Positions 24,790-32,205 of a stretch of 42,757 nucleotides of DNA are shown piece by piece. Origin of the DNA: Cellulomonas hominis (GTDB taxonomy: Bacteria; Actinomycetota; Actinomycetes; Actinomycetales; Cellulomonadaceae); NCBI RefSeq assembly GCF_005239125.1, contig NZ_SZYE01000010.1, positions 1-42,757 of the forward strand. The letters run 5' to 3'. A program made the position numbers and the translations under genes. How positions within the stretch are numbered: position 1 is the stretch's first letter; each line of letters begins with the position of its first letter. The notes beneath the pieces were generated by a model, which saw only the letters and a list, made by a program, of their open reading frames with translations, was not told where the DNA came from and made no database searches.

Positions 24790-26016
24790 ATGCGCATGCG
24801 CCAACTCCGTCGCGGCCTCGTGGGCGTCGTAGCCCCGCTCGCAGTCGCCGCACTGCTCGTCTCGGGCGGTCCCGCCGCCCTGGGTGCCGACGACACCACC
24901 GACCGCTGGGGCGGTGACAAGGGCGGCGGCCACCACGACACCGCCACCATCACGTCCGAGCCGTGGGGCGCCACCGAGGACGGCACCGCCGTCGAGCGGT
25001 ACACGCTCAGCAACCGCGGCATGACCGTCCGGATCCTCACCTACGGCGGCATCATCCAGTCGCTCGAGGTCCCGAACGGCCGCAAGGACCCGGTGAACGT
25101 CGTCCTGGGCTTCGCCGATCTGCAGGGCTACCTCGACAACAACAACCCGGGTCCGTACTTCGGTGCGCTCATCGGCCGCTACGGCAACCGCATCGCGAAC
25201 GGCCAGTTCGAGCTCGACGGCACCACCTACCAGCTGCCGATCAACAACGACCCGAATAGCCTGCACGGCGGCTTCAACGGCTTCGACACCAAGGTCTGGA
25301 CCGCGACGCCGATCCAGAGCAACGGCACCGTCGGGCTCCAGCTCAACTACCTGAGCCCCGACGGCGAGGAGGGCTACCCGGGCAACCTCGACGTCCAGGT
25401 CACCTACACGCTGACCCGCGACCAGAAGCTCGAGATCCACTACACCGCGACGACTGACGCGCCGACGGTCGTGAACCTGACGAACCACACCTACTGGAAC
25501 CTCCAGGGCGAGGGCACGTCGTCGATCCTCGACCACGAGCTCACGCTGCCGGCCAGCGGCTACACGCCGGTCGACTCGACGCTGATCCCGACCGGCGAGA
25601 TCGCCGACGTGTCGGGCACGCCGATGGACTTCCGGTCGGCGACGCCGATCGGCGAGCGCATCCGCGAGCCGTTCGAGCAGCTGCTGTTCGGGCAGGGCTA
25701 CGACCACAACTGGGTGCTCGACCGGCCCGACGACGGCAGCCTGCAGCTGGCGGCGAAGCTCCGTGACCCGGACTCCGGGCGGACGCTGAAGATGTGGACG
25801 ACCGAGCCGGGCATCCAGTTCTACTCGGGCAACTTCCTGGACGCGACGCTCGTCGGCACCGGCGGGCACGTGTACCGGCAGTCCGACGGGCTGGCGCTCG
25901 AGACGCAGCACTTCCCGGACTCGCCGAACCAGCCGCAGTTCCCGAGCACGACGCTGCGGCCGGGGGAGACGTACGACACGACGACGGTGTTCGACCTGTC
26001 GCGCGGGCGGCGGTGA
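24790..26016 (+). CDS. galM: secreted aldose 1-epimerase (mutarotase)
   Basis: A 408-residue enzyme that interconverts alpha and beta anomers of aldoses such as galactose, glucose or xylose. An N-terminal signal peptide is clear ([11 protein letters not shown], then hydrophobic [21 protein letters not shown]), so it acts outside the cytoplasm. Mutarotase motifs include [28 protein letters not shown] with the conserved [15 protein letters not shown] with the catalytic His, GYDHNWVL, and near the end the catalytic Glu in [21 protein letters not shown] 24790 follows AAGGGGGA. Its very high GC and housekeeping-type promoter resemble the core genome rather than the neighbouring restriction genes, so it may be a native gene between insertions. 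A tail hairpin follows. Confidence 0.93.
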   Translation: MRMRQLRRGLVGVVAPLAVAALLVSGGPAALGADDTTDRWGGDKGGGHHDTATITSEPWGATEDGTAVERYTLSNRGMTVRILTYGGIIQSLEVPNGRKDPVNVVLGFADLQGYLDNNNPGPYFGALIGRYGNRIANGQFELDGTTYQLPINNDPNSLHGGFNGFDTKVWTATPIQSNGTVGLQLNYLSPDGEEGYPGNLDVQVTYTLTRDQKLEIHYTATTDAPTVVNLTNHTYWNLQGEGTSSILDHELTLPASGYTPVDSTLIPTGEIADVSGTPMDFRSATPIGERIREPFEQLLFGQGYDHNWVLDRPDDGSLQLAAKLRDPDSGRTLKMWTTEPGIQFYSGNFLDATLVGTGGHVYRQSDGLALETQHFPDSPNQPQFPSTTLRPGETYDTTTVFDLSRGRR

Positions 26017-26049
26017 CCTCGCCCGGCCCCGAACGGCGGGCCGGTGAGG
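26017..26049 (+). terminator. hairpin terminator after galM
   Basis: A 12-bp stem with one bulged base (CCTCGCC, C, GGCCC against GGGCC and GGTGAGG at 26038-26049) starts on the base after the galM stop. Confidence 0.65.
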
Positions 26050-26101
26050 CGCGCCGATAGCTCGCAACGCCACCGCGACGGCGCGTTGTCCCAACTGAGA
26101 T

Positions 26102-26141
26102 GCGCCGCACTGCCCTGCGTTTTCCGGGGGCAGTGCGGCGC
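26102..26141. terminator. 14-bp hairpin upstream of the methyltransferase
   Basis: Perfect arms 26102-26115 (GCGCCGCACTGCCC) and 26128-26141 enclose a 12-base loop containing a TTTT. It lies in the 273-base gap between galM and the methyltransferase. It may be a second terminator or mark the edge of an inserted segment. A TACAGT box at 26202-26207 could be the methyltransferase -10. Confidence 0.55.
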
Positions 26142-26289
26142 CTCACACGAGCCCCTGGGCGCGGTCGAGTGTCTGAGGGCGGTCGTGTCGGAGGCAGCCC
26201 GTACAGTCGGGGGCGATCCCAGGCGCGTGGAGGTGGGCGCGCCTGAGGTGACTGACGGCTGACTCGTACCCCCACCGCGCGGAGGGCCG

Positions 26290-27492
26290 TTGAGCACCCA
26301 CAAGATCGCCGGACTGTTCGCGGGAGTCGGCGGCATCGAGCTGGGTTTCCAGCGCGCGCTCGGCAGCGATGTCGAGACGACGCTCCTCTGCGAGTGGTGG
26401 GAACCCGCTCAGCAGGTCCTGACGACCCGCTTCCCCGACGTCGAGGTGCATCCCGACGTGCGCGAGCTGACGGATCTTCCGGCCGACACGACGATCGTCG
26501 CCGCAGGGTTCCCGTGCACGGACTTGTCGCAGGCGGGGCGAACTGCCGGTATCGAGGGCGTGAACTCGGGCCTCGTGAAGCACGTGTTCGAAGTTCTGCA
26601 GGCGGTGCGGCGGTCCGGCAGGCGCTTGCCGACACTGCTGATCGAGAACGTCCCCAACATGCTCGCCCTCAACCGAGGTCACGCCATGCGCTACCTCGTC
26701 GCGGAGATCGAGTCCCTGGGGTACCGGTGGGCGTATCGCGTCGTCGACTCGCGGTTCACGGGGGTCCCTCAGCGCCGGCGCCGGGTGATCCTCGTCGCGT
26801 CGACGGAGCTGGATCCGCGCGGTGTGGTCTTCGCGGACGACGCGGGGGTGCGGCCGGAGGATCACTACGAGAGCGGTGCCTACGGGTTCTACTGGACTGA
26901 GGGGCTTCGTGGCCTCGGCTGGGCGCAGGACGCCGTGCCGACGCTCAAGGGTGGTTCGACGCTCGGCATCGCGTCTCCCCCGGCCATCTGGGTCCCCTCC
27001 GCAGAGGCGGAGCGCCGCCTCGTGAAGCCCTCCATCGACGACGCAGAGGCCCTCCAGGGCTTCGACCGCGGGTGGACCGATGTCTTCGGTCAGGACCCGC
27101 GGCTCAGCCGGCCGCGCTGGAAGCTGGTCGGAAACGCGGTCACCGCTCATGTCTCGGAGTGGGTCGCCCGCCGCATCGCGGCGCCAGGTGACGCGATGGG
27201 TCGCGATTCTGCCTGGGAGCCTGTCGGCGCCTGGCCCACGGCCGCGTGGGGCGAGAACGGTCAGGTCCACCGTGTCGACGGGATCAGCGAGTATCCGGAG
27301 CACCGGCCCTACACCCATCTCCTCGACGTGGTCGACGCCGACAAGGCCGAGGTGCTCACGCCGCGGGGCGCCGCCGGGTTCTGGTCCAGGCTCCAGCGGG
27401 GGAATCTTGGACGGCATCCGGGTTTCCGCGAGGACGTCGCGCGGTTCGTCGAAGGAGATCGGACGAGCGAAGGTCTCGCCCGCGCGGTGTAG
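26290..27492 (+). CDS. C5-cytosine DNA methyltransferase
   Basis: A 400-residue enzyme transferring methyl from S-adenosylmethionine to C5 of cytosine at a specific site. Motifs in order: I (IAGLFAGVGGIELGF, 6-20), IV with catalytic Cys76 (GFPCTDLSQAG), VI with Glu119 (IENVP), VIII (QRRRRVILV) and X (LVGNAVT near 280). The space between VIII and X, about 110 residues, is the target-recognition region. A further ~110 residues after motif X (PTAAWGENGQ, FWSRLQRGNL) form an extension seen in actinobacterial relatives. The start is TTG 26290 with GGAGGG just before it; the conserved N-terminus leaves no other choice. It heads a unit with a probable endonuclease and a Vsr nuclease. The recognition sequence cannot be read. 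Confidence 0.92.
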   Translation: MSTHKIAGLFAGVGGIELGFQRALGSDVETTLLCEWWEPAQQVLTTRFPDVEVHPDVRELTDLPADTTIVAAGFPCTDLSQAGRTAGIEGVNSGLVKHVFEVLQAVRRSGRRLPTLLIENVPNMLALNRGHAMRYLVAEIESLGYRWAYRVVDSRFTGVPQRRRRVILVASTELDPRGVVFADDAGVRPEDHYESGAYGFYWTEGLRGLGWAQDAVPTLKGGSTLGIASPPAIWVPSAEAERRLVKPSIDDAEALQGFDRGWTDVFGQDPRLSRPRWKLVGNAVTAHVSEWVARRIAAPGDAMGRDSAWEPVGAWPTAAWGENGQVHRVDGISEYPEHRPYTHLLDVVDADKAEVLTPRGAAGFWSRLQRGNLGRHPGFREDVARFVEGDRTSEGLARAV

Positions 27493-27515
27493 GTACCGGA
27501 TCGACGTCCGATCGC

Positions 27516-27575
27516 TACGTTGGACCCGTGTTGATCGAGGCCAAGACCTGTTGCGCTCTCGCCGGAGACGCCTGA
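27516..27575 (+). promoter_or_regulatory. leaderless promoter and 15-residue leader ORF for the endonuclease
   Basis: TACGTT (27516-27521) is followed after six bases by GTG 27528, which opens a 15-codon ORF (MLIEAKTCCALAGDA) ending TGA at 27573-27575. Its stop overlaps the endonuclease ATG (TGATG). The layout suggests an internal promoter with a leaderless leader peptide whose translation feeds the endonuclease gene. The two adjacent Cys codons are notable. The -35 region is weak. Whether the peptide is made is inference. Confidence 0.45.
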
Positions 27576-28474
27576 TGCCGCCGCACCGTCGTGCCGCGGC
27601 GGATGATGCGTTCCCCCTCGTGGTGCCCCTGGCGGAGGCAGCGCGAGGTGGTCCCGGCGGGCTGAAGCCGGATGCGCTCACCGGCGCCCAGGCCGAGAAG
27701 AAGAACTACGCCCAGCGGTTCAGCAACGAGCTCGCGAAGGTGGTGGCCGAGAGGCTGCGCCCGCGCTATCCCCGAGCTCGGGTCACGCCCTTCGAGGACG
27801 GCAGGGGCCAGGAGTTCACGGTCGGCGCCGCCATCGACAAGAAGAAGACCGACGTGGGCGTCTGGGACGATGCCGCCGGCTTGGTGCTGGGCGTGAGCAT
27901 CAAGACCTACAGCTTCCGGGACCCGTCCACCAGGAACGGTGTCACCCGCCTCGGCCGCTACCAGAAGAACGTCAAGCGCAACGACATGGAGCTGCGTGAC
28001 GAGGCGGATGTGCTCCACCGGCGCCAGCCGTTCGCCGTCTTGGCTGCGTTGTTCTTCCTCCCGATCGACGCGTGCTGGGACGCCGGGACTGCGAGTAGCA
28101 ACAGCAGTTTCGCCCACGTCGTCTTCACACTGCGCAAGCGGACCGGCCGCTCGGATCCGCACACCTCTCGCAGCGATCTCTTCGAGCGGGTGTACGTCGG
28201 GCTGTTCTCCGACGACGGAGCCGTGCAGTTCTTCGACGTCGCCCAGCCACCTCGGCGTAACCAGCCGCCGCGCTCGGACCAGACTTTGAGCCTCGCCGAG
28301 CTGGTGGACCGACTCGCCGACGAGGTCACGGTGCGGAACGTGGGCAGCCTTCCCGCGGACCGCTATACGCCGGACGATGCGTCGTGGAGCCCTCCGTCTG
28401 AAGCCGATGACTTCGGAGCGGAAGCCCCGCTCCTGTTCGAGGACGCGCTGGACGATTTCGACGACGGCGAGTGA
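27575..28474 (+). CDS. probable type II restriction endonuclease of the adjacent methyltransferase
   Basis: A 299-residue protein of no family that I recognise by name. A PD-(D/E)xK-like core is suggested by Asp93 in TDVGVWDD and Ser108-Ile-Lys110 in LVLGVSIKTYSF, with the middle acidic residue replaced by Ser; nearby Glu residues (FEDGRGQEF) could compensate. NELAKVVAERLRPRYPRARVTPFEDGRGQEF precedes it, and a phosphate-contact-like basic stretch GRYQKNVKRNDMELRDEADVLHRR follows. Location between a C5 methyltransferase and a vsr gene is classic for the endonuclease of the system. ATG 27575 has GGAG 8 bases upstream. The acidic C-terminus (EDALDDFDDGE) overlaps the convergent vsr gene by 112 bases. 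Confidence 0.72.
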   Translation: MPPHRRAAADDAFPLVVPLAEAARGGPGGLKPDALTGAQAEKKNYAQRFSNELAKVVAERLRPRYPRARVTPFEDGRGQEFTVGAAIDKKKTDVGVWDDAAGLVLGVSIKTYSFRDPSTRNGVTRLGRYQKNVKRNDMELRDEADVLHRRQPFAVLAALFFLPIDACWDAGTASSNSSFAHVVFTLRKRTGRSDPHTSRSDLFERVYVGLFSDDGAVQFFDVAQPPRRNQPPRSDQTLSLAELVDRLADEVTVRNVGSLPADRYTPDDASWSPPSEADDFGAEAPLLFEDALDDFDDGE

Positions 28475-28965
28475 CGCGACGGGGAGTCCTCCTGCAGGAC
28501 CGCCGCCGCGCTCGCCGGCTCGTCACCAACCGACCGGGGAGGACCAGCGGCAACCCGAACTCTCTCCACGGCCTCCGCCAGGTCTTCGTGCTCCCAGACT
28601 CGAACCACACTCCAGCCGAGGGCGATCAGATGGCGGTCGGTGTCGCGGTCGCGGGCCCTGTTCGAGGCGATCTTCTCGGCCCACCAGGCGCTGTTGCTGC
28701 GTGGGTCGGTGCCGTGCTGAGGGCAGCCGTGCCAGAAGCAACCGTCGAGGAAGACGGCCACTCGGCGTCGTGTGAATGCGATGTCGATGGTCCGCCGACG
28801 AATCCCCGGCACCGGGTGCGTGACACGGAAGCGGTAGCCAGCGGCGTGAAGCGCTCGCCGCAGGCTCAGCTCGCGCTCGTTGTCTCGACGCCGCAGTGTG
28901 CTCATCCGACGAGAGACGCCAGCCCCTGAGGATCCGGGGTGCGCCGGGACGTTGTAGGTCGGCAT
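28363..28965 (-). CDS. vsr: very short patch repair endonuclease
   Basis: A 200-residue nuclease that nicks next to T in T:G mismatches arising by deamination of 5-methylcytosine. Family features: SRRMSTLRRRDNERELSLRRALHAAG (18-43), Asp61 in RTIDIAF equivalent to catalytic Asp51 of E. coli Vsr, and DGCFWHGCPQH at 74-84 with His79 and the zinc-binding Cys76/Cys81, then SNRARDRDTDRHLIALGWSVVRVWEHE. ATG 28965 is chosen because GGAGG lies nine bases before it; ATG 28974 sits directly on that site. The C-terminal ~60 residues are Ser/Ala-rich and run antisense into the endonuclease gene. Vsr normally accompanies C5 methyltransferases, which supports the methylation type. The 192 bases upstream (28966-29157) hold no other gene. 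Confidence 0.92.
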   Translation of the reverse strand: MPTYNVPAHPGSSGAGVSRRMSTLRRRDNERELSLRRALHAAGYRFRVTHPVPGIRRRTIDIAFTRRRVAVFLDGCFWHGCPQHGTDPRSNSAWWAEKIASNRARDRDTDRHLIALGWSVVRVWEHEDLAEAVERVRVAAGPPRSVGDEPASAAAVLQEDSPSRHSPSSKSSSASSNRSGASAPKSSASDGGLHDASSGV

Positions 28966-29157
28966 GACGACCATCCTCCGGCTCCGCGCAGACCCGGTCG
29001 ACCGCCTCGTGGTCTCCTCGACGGGCGGGCGCCGGACTCGCTCTGGGTCCCGGTGCGTCGGGCCATCCGGCGGGCCGGTGGGATTCACGGCCAGAGCGTC
29101 GACATCTGGCGAGAGCCGCCTCGCCATGGGTGAACGCGGGCATGACACCAGGTGGTC

Positions 29158-30195
29158 CTAGATGGTGTCCTCGGCGCCCGCGCCTGAGAGCGTCCACTTC
29201 CACCGCACCACGTCGAGGTGCGGCCGAGGCCGTCTTCCGGGTCCCCCGAGATGGTTGATGTCGGCTCTTGTGACCCCCATCTGCGACAGGCTCGGCCCGC
29301 CGGCTCTCGGGTGCCACCTGTAGCCGTCGTCGAGACGGAGCATCCACATGTCGAAGTAACGGTGGTGATTCCTGCAGAGAGGAAGGCCGTTGTACCAACG
29401 ATCGGGCCCGCGACCGAAGTCGACGACGTGGGCCGCCTCGATGATCAGAGAGTCGTGGACATCGCATGCGGCGCACTGCGTCGTGCCGCTGGCGGGGTCG
29501 GCGTAGACGCGAAGTACTTCTTGACGGAACGCCGGCTGCTCAGGTCGTGCAGGGCGGGTGTTCGCTCCAGGCCGAGGCCAAGGCTTCTCCGGGTCGTTGT
29601 CGATGGCAACCCGGTCTGGCATCGCAGGTGACGCGACCTCGGCCGCCGCCGTCGCTGGAGCGCCAGACCGATGGTCATGGTCGGCCGGGCGTATGCCGGC
29701 CGCGAAACTCTCCAAGAACAGCTCGACGTCAGGGACCGACAGAAAGTCCGCCTTGTAGTTGAATCCTGTGACCCAGCCGAAGGCGTCCATGTAGTCGGAG
29801 TACGGGAAAGCACGCGGAGGCGTGATCTTGCGGTCGAAGACGACGCTGTTGGCCCATCCGCCGTCCCCCTGCCAGTAAACGCCGACTCGCCGCGGCAGGC
29901 TGGGGTCGTTCAGAGCCACGTAGGCGACCACGTAGGCGCTCGTGACGTGCGCGATCCCGTCGATCTTCTCGATCCGCAGCGCCACATCCCCTGCAGTGAG
30001 GGGCTGGGCCGCCGTGATCACGGGAGACCTGGGCTTGAAACCCCAGAGGTAACCGTGCCCATCGGTCGGCACACGTGCTCCTCGATCTGCGAGGAAGGCG
30101 GCGATCGGACGGAGGTCGACCCGGCGGTCGAGGGCACGGCGCGCGTTCTCCGCGGAATCACCGACTTGTGTGGACATGCGGATGATCCGCGCCAT
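29158..30195 (-). CDS. HNH endonuclease-domain protein
   Basis: A 345-residue protein. The first ~180 residues form an unrecognised domain rich in aromatic strands (HGYLWGFKPRSPVIT, VGVYWQGDGGWANSVVFDRKI, FNYKADFLSVPDVELFLESF), probably for DNA or modified-base recognition. A Pro/Ala linker follows. The C-terminal part is an HNH nuclease: QCAACDVHDSLIIEAAHVVDFGRGPDRWYNGLPLCRNHHRYFD, with zinc Cys pairs, the first catalytic His of AAHVV and the Asn/His of NGLPLCRNHH. ATG 30195 follows GGGGT; ATG 30177 is possible. This arrangement fits a modification-dependent or stand-alone restriction nuclease. It lies on the strand of vsr in a nuclease cluster. Confidence 0.82.
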   Translation of the reverse strand: MARIIRMSTQVGDSAENARRALDRRVDLRPIAAFLADRGARVPTDGHGYLWGFKPRSPVITAAQPLTAGDVALRIEKIDGIAHVTSAYVVAYVALNDPSLPRRVGVYWQGDGGWANSVVFDRKITPPRAFPYSDYMDAFGWVTGFNYKADFLSVPDVELFLESFAAGIRPADHDHRSGAPATAAAEVASPAMPDRVAIDNDPEKPWPRPGANTRPARPEQPAFRQEVLRVYADPASGTTQCAACDVHDSLIIEAAHVVDFGRGPDRWYNGLPLCRNHHRYFDMWMLRLDDGYRWHPRAGGPSLSQMGVTRADINHLGGPGRRPRPHLDVVRWKWTLSGAGAEDTI

Positions 30196-30550
30196 GGTGA
30201 CCCCGTCGAGCTCGGCTGATGGAGATTGCGATCGTCTCCGGAGTCATCGGCAGACTGCTGCGGGAGTTGAGCGCAGGAGGGTGGCGTCCACAAGAGCTGA
30301 TGGGGCCGCAGCCAGCGGGTTGGACGTCGAGGCGGGTGTCGGTGGCGGCGCTCGAAGCGACGAAGGCGCCGGTGCGGGGCAGTACCAGCTCGCGATGGCC
30401 GCGCTGGCGGAGCCGCTCACCGCGCCGACGGTGCGGCCGCGGGAGGCGCTGCGGCGGCTGGACATCGTGGGGCTGCGATTGTCGGACGCGGACCGCCTCG
30501 CTACTGCGGCGAGCAAGCGGGGGACGTGACGGCCTCGATAGCCTCACCGC
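30196..30550 (+). pseudogene. 355-base gap with a possible frameshifted small gene (about 30219-30529)
   Basis: An ATG at 30219 opens a plausible frame (MEIAIVSGVIGRLLRELSAGGWRP, SVAALEATKAPV) that loses coding character near 30370. From there the next frame (30170 phase) reads GQYQLAMAALAEPLTAPTVRP and REALRRLDIVGLRLSDADRL with strong G/C third positions, up to TGA 30527-30529. One frameshift would join them into a protein of about 100 residues. I do not recognise it. No other feature is visible in this gap beyond the promoter of the next gene. Confidence 0.3.
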
Positions 30551-30553
30551 GTG
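30539..30553 (+). promoter_or_regulatory. leaderless start of the GIY-YIG gene
   Basis: TAGCCT (30539-30544), six bases, then GTG 30551. No ribosome-binding site is present. Same layout as at 27516 and, on the minus strand, at 31781. Confidence 0.45.
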
Positions 30554-31015
30554 CACGATGATGCGGATCTCCCCGGGGCGGTCGCTGACCTCACGGCCTG
30601 GTCGACATGGAAGCGGTTCGTGCCCGAGGTGATCCGCGACGCTCCTTCGGTGCCGGGCGTGTACCTCTTCCGGCAGGGCGGCGTTCTCGTCTACGTCGGC
30701 ATGGCAGGGGAGCGCAGCGGGAAGGGGTTGCGCGGACGGCTGAGCATCTACGTCTCCGGGCGGGCGCCGCACAGCGGCCTGGGCAACCTCGCCCTCGAGC
30801 GGGCCCTCGCAGACCCGGGCTTTCTGCACAAGAGGCTCACGGAGGTCGAGGAAGGCGCGCCTCGTGGCGTCCAGGCCTGGGCTCGCGCCGCGGTCCAGCG
30901 AGCCGACCTGCAGGTGGCCTGGGCGACGACCGAAACCCGTGAAGGAGCAGCTGCACTCGAGCGCGCCGTTCTCGACGCGCTGGCCGACCAAGAGCTGTGG
31001 AACCGGCTCCGGTAG
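30551..31015 (+). CDS. GIY-YIG nuclease-superfamily protein
   Basis: A 154-residue protein. The two signature strands are GVY (36-38, in VPGVYLFRQGG) and YVG (48-50, in VLVYVGMAGERSG), followed by Arg61/Arg63 in GLRGRLSIY, matching the GIY-YIG fold with its catalytic Arg helix. A later conserved Glu may be in AAALERAVLDAL. There is no additional DNA-binding domain, so it is a minimal nuclease as in many small restriction or defence proteins. GTG 30551 is the only good start. It is convergent with the next gene (100-base gap, no hairpin seen). Confidence 0.75.
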   Translation: MHDDADLPGAVADLTAWSTWKRFVPEVIRDAPSVPGVYLFRQGGVLVYVGMAGERSGKGLRGRLSIYVSGRAPHSGLGNLALERALADPGFLHKRLTEVEEGAPRGVQAWARAAVQRADLQVAWATTETREGAAALERAVLDALADQELWNRLR

Positions 31016-31115
31016 TCCGCGAGCGCCACAGGGTCACACGGAAGCGCGCATCGTTCGCATCCACGTCATCTCGATCTCGCTCAGCTGCGGTCGCCCTGGG
31101 ACTGCGGTTCCGGGT

Positions 31116-31769
31116 TCACTCATGGTCGACCTCGACGTTGCCGCTTCCCGTCATCCAAGCGAGGACGTCGAAGATGCGAAGGACTGAGATGTCGGGGACG
31201 CCGGCGCGATCACGGACCTGCGTGAGGTGGCGTTCGTTCGCGCCTCTGTCCGCGATGAGCCAGGCGTGCAGCGGCTTCCATAGGTCTCCCTTGATGAGGG
31301 AGAGCTCCCGGTCGACCACCGTGTCGTAGACGGGGACGAGATGCGGTCGCTTCCGCGCCAGGAGCTTGGACGCTGTGGTCGGGCCGATGCTCTCGATGGT
31401 GCGGAGCTCCCGGTAGAGGGCGCGCGGTGCCCACGTGTCGCCGAGGTCGTCGACCGTGAGCTCGCCGAGGCGGACATGGGCCGGGATGGCGCGGAGCAGC
31501 TCGGTGAGGCGGTCTGATCGTCTGAGGAGGAGCTCGATGGCGGCGCCACCCTCGACGCGGACGGACAGCATGGACACGGCGACGAGGTCCTCGGCGGTGA
31601 AGACATCGGCGGTCTCAGGCCGGTCGCCGCCTCCGCCCAGGCGTTCGAAGTACGCACCAGTGAAGCCACCTTCGCTACGGGAAGCGAAGTACCGGCGAAC
31701 CACCTCGGCGGCTTGGTCCACCCGGGTAGGGCTCAGCAGGGACGCCAGCCGGGCGCTCAGCGTGATCAC
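31116..31769 (-). CDS. DUF6308-like protein with a helix-hairpin-helix-like segment
   Basis: A 217-residue protein. LYRELRTIESIGPTTASKLLARKRPHLVPVYDTVVDRELSL resembles the hairpin-helix part of DNA glycosylases and matches my memory of DUF6308 proteins, which have no assigned function. The N-terminal region (EVVRRYFASRSEGGFTGAYFERLGGGG, TAEDLVAVSMLSVRV) is helical. No catalytic motif is certain. Start GTG 31769 follows TACGGT by exactly six bases (minus strand), a leaderless arrangement shared with two other island genes. It may belong to DNA-damage or defence functions; the function is unknown. Confidence 0.6.
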   Translation of the reverse strand: MITLSARLASLLSPTRVDQAAEVVRRYFASRSEGGFTGAYFERLGGGGDRPETADVFTAEDLVAVSMLSVRVEGGAAIELLLRRSDRLTELLRAIPAHVRLGELTVDDLGDTWAPRALYRELRTIESIGPTTASKLLARKRPHLVPVYDTVVDRELSLIKGDLWKPLHAWLIADRGANERHLTQVRDRAGVPDISVLRIFDVLAWMTGSGNVEVDHE

Positions 31770-31781
31770 GGTGCGACCGTA
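31770..31781 (-). promoter_or_regulatory. leaderless -10 box of the DUF6308-like gene
   Basis: On the minus strand TACGGT (31781-31776), then CGCACC, then GTG at 31769. Spacing is six bases as in the other leaderless genes of this island. No ribosome-binding site is visible. Confidence 0.45.
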
Positions 31782-31931
31782 GAGGACCGACGTGCGCCAC
31801 GAGCGCGTTTCGGCGAAGGGCACGATTGGCCCTGGGTGGTCCTCGCGCCGACCGTGGGGTGAGTGCGCCGGACGGGTGGCGTACCGGTGGATCCCGCACA
31901 CCGCCACCCCACCTCTGCTTCGCTCACCCGT

Positions 31932-32078
31932 GTGACCGCCGTGATCACCCCCGCCGCCCGCGCACTCCTGACCGCCGCCTACCCCTGGCAGATCTTCTCG
32001 GCGGATATCCGGACCCTGCTGCCCGACCCTCTCCCGGACGCCGATGAGCGGCGCTGCCGGGCGGGGGTGCCGTCGTGA
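31932..32078 (+). CDS. small ORF, 48 residues
   Basis: GTG 31932 opens a 48-residue frame (VTAVITPAARALLTAAYPWQIFSADIRTL...) ending at TGA 32076-32078, which overlaps the GTG of the next small ORF (GTGA). No ribosome-binding site and no family recognised. Coupling to the next ORF is the main support. Confidence 0.35.
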   Translation: MTAVITPAARALLTAAYPWQIFSADIRTLLPDPLPDADERRCRAGVPS

Positions 32079-32191
32079 GCTTCGGCTCGTGGCAGGGGTG
32101 GGCGCCCGGCGACGGTCGAGCGGCGGCGCGAGCCGCCGCCTGGTTCGCGCTCCAGCCGGTGATCGCCGTCGAGCCGCGGCGCTACGGGTAG
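32075..32191 (+). CDS. small ORF, 38 residues
   Basis: GTG 32075 overlaps the preceding stop; the 38-residue product (SFGSWQGWAPGDGRAAARAAAWFALQ...) has an Ala/Arg-rich amphipathic helix and ends at TAG 32189-32191. Fifteen bases further the membrane-protein gene starts. Not recognised; may be a coupling ORF rather than a functional protein. Confidence 0.3.
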   Translation: MSFGSWQGWAPGDGRAAARAAAWFALQPVIAVEPRRYG

Positions 32192-32205
32192 CGGGTGGTG
32201 ATGCG

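Noticed and set aside
24658-26094. Long antisense frame over the aldose epimerase
   Set aside because: Shadow of a high-GC gene; the opposite strand has signal peptide, motifs, promoter and terminator.
28471-28929. Plus-strand ORF opposite vsr
   Set aside because: Antisense to clear Vsr motifs; no ribosome-binding site and no family.
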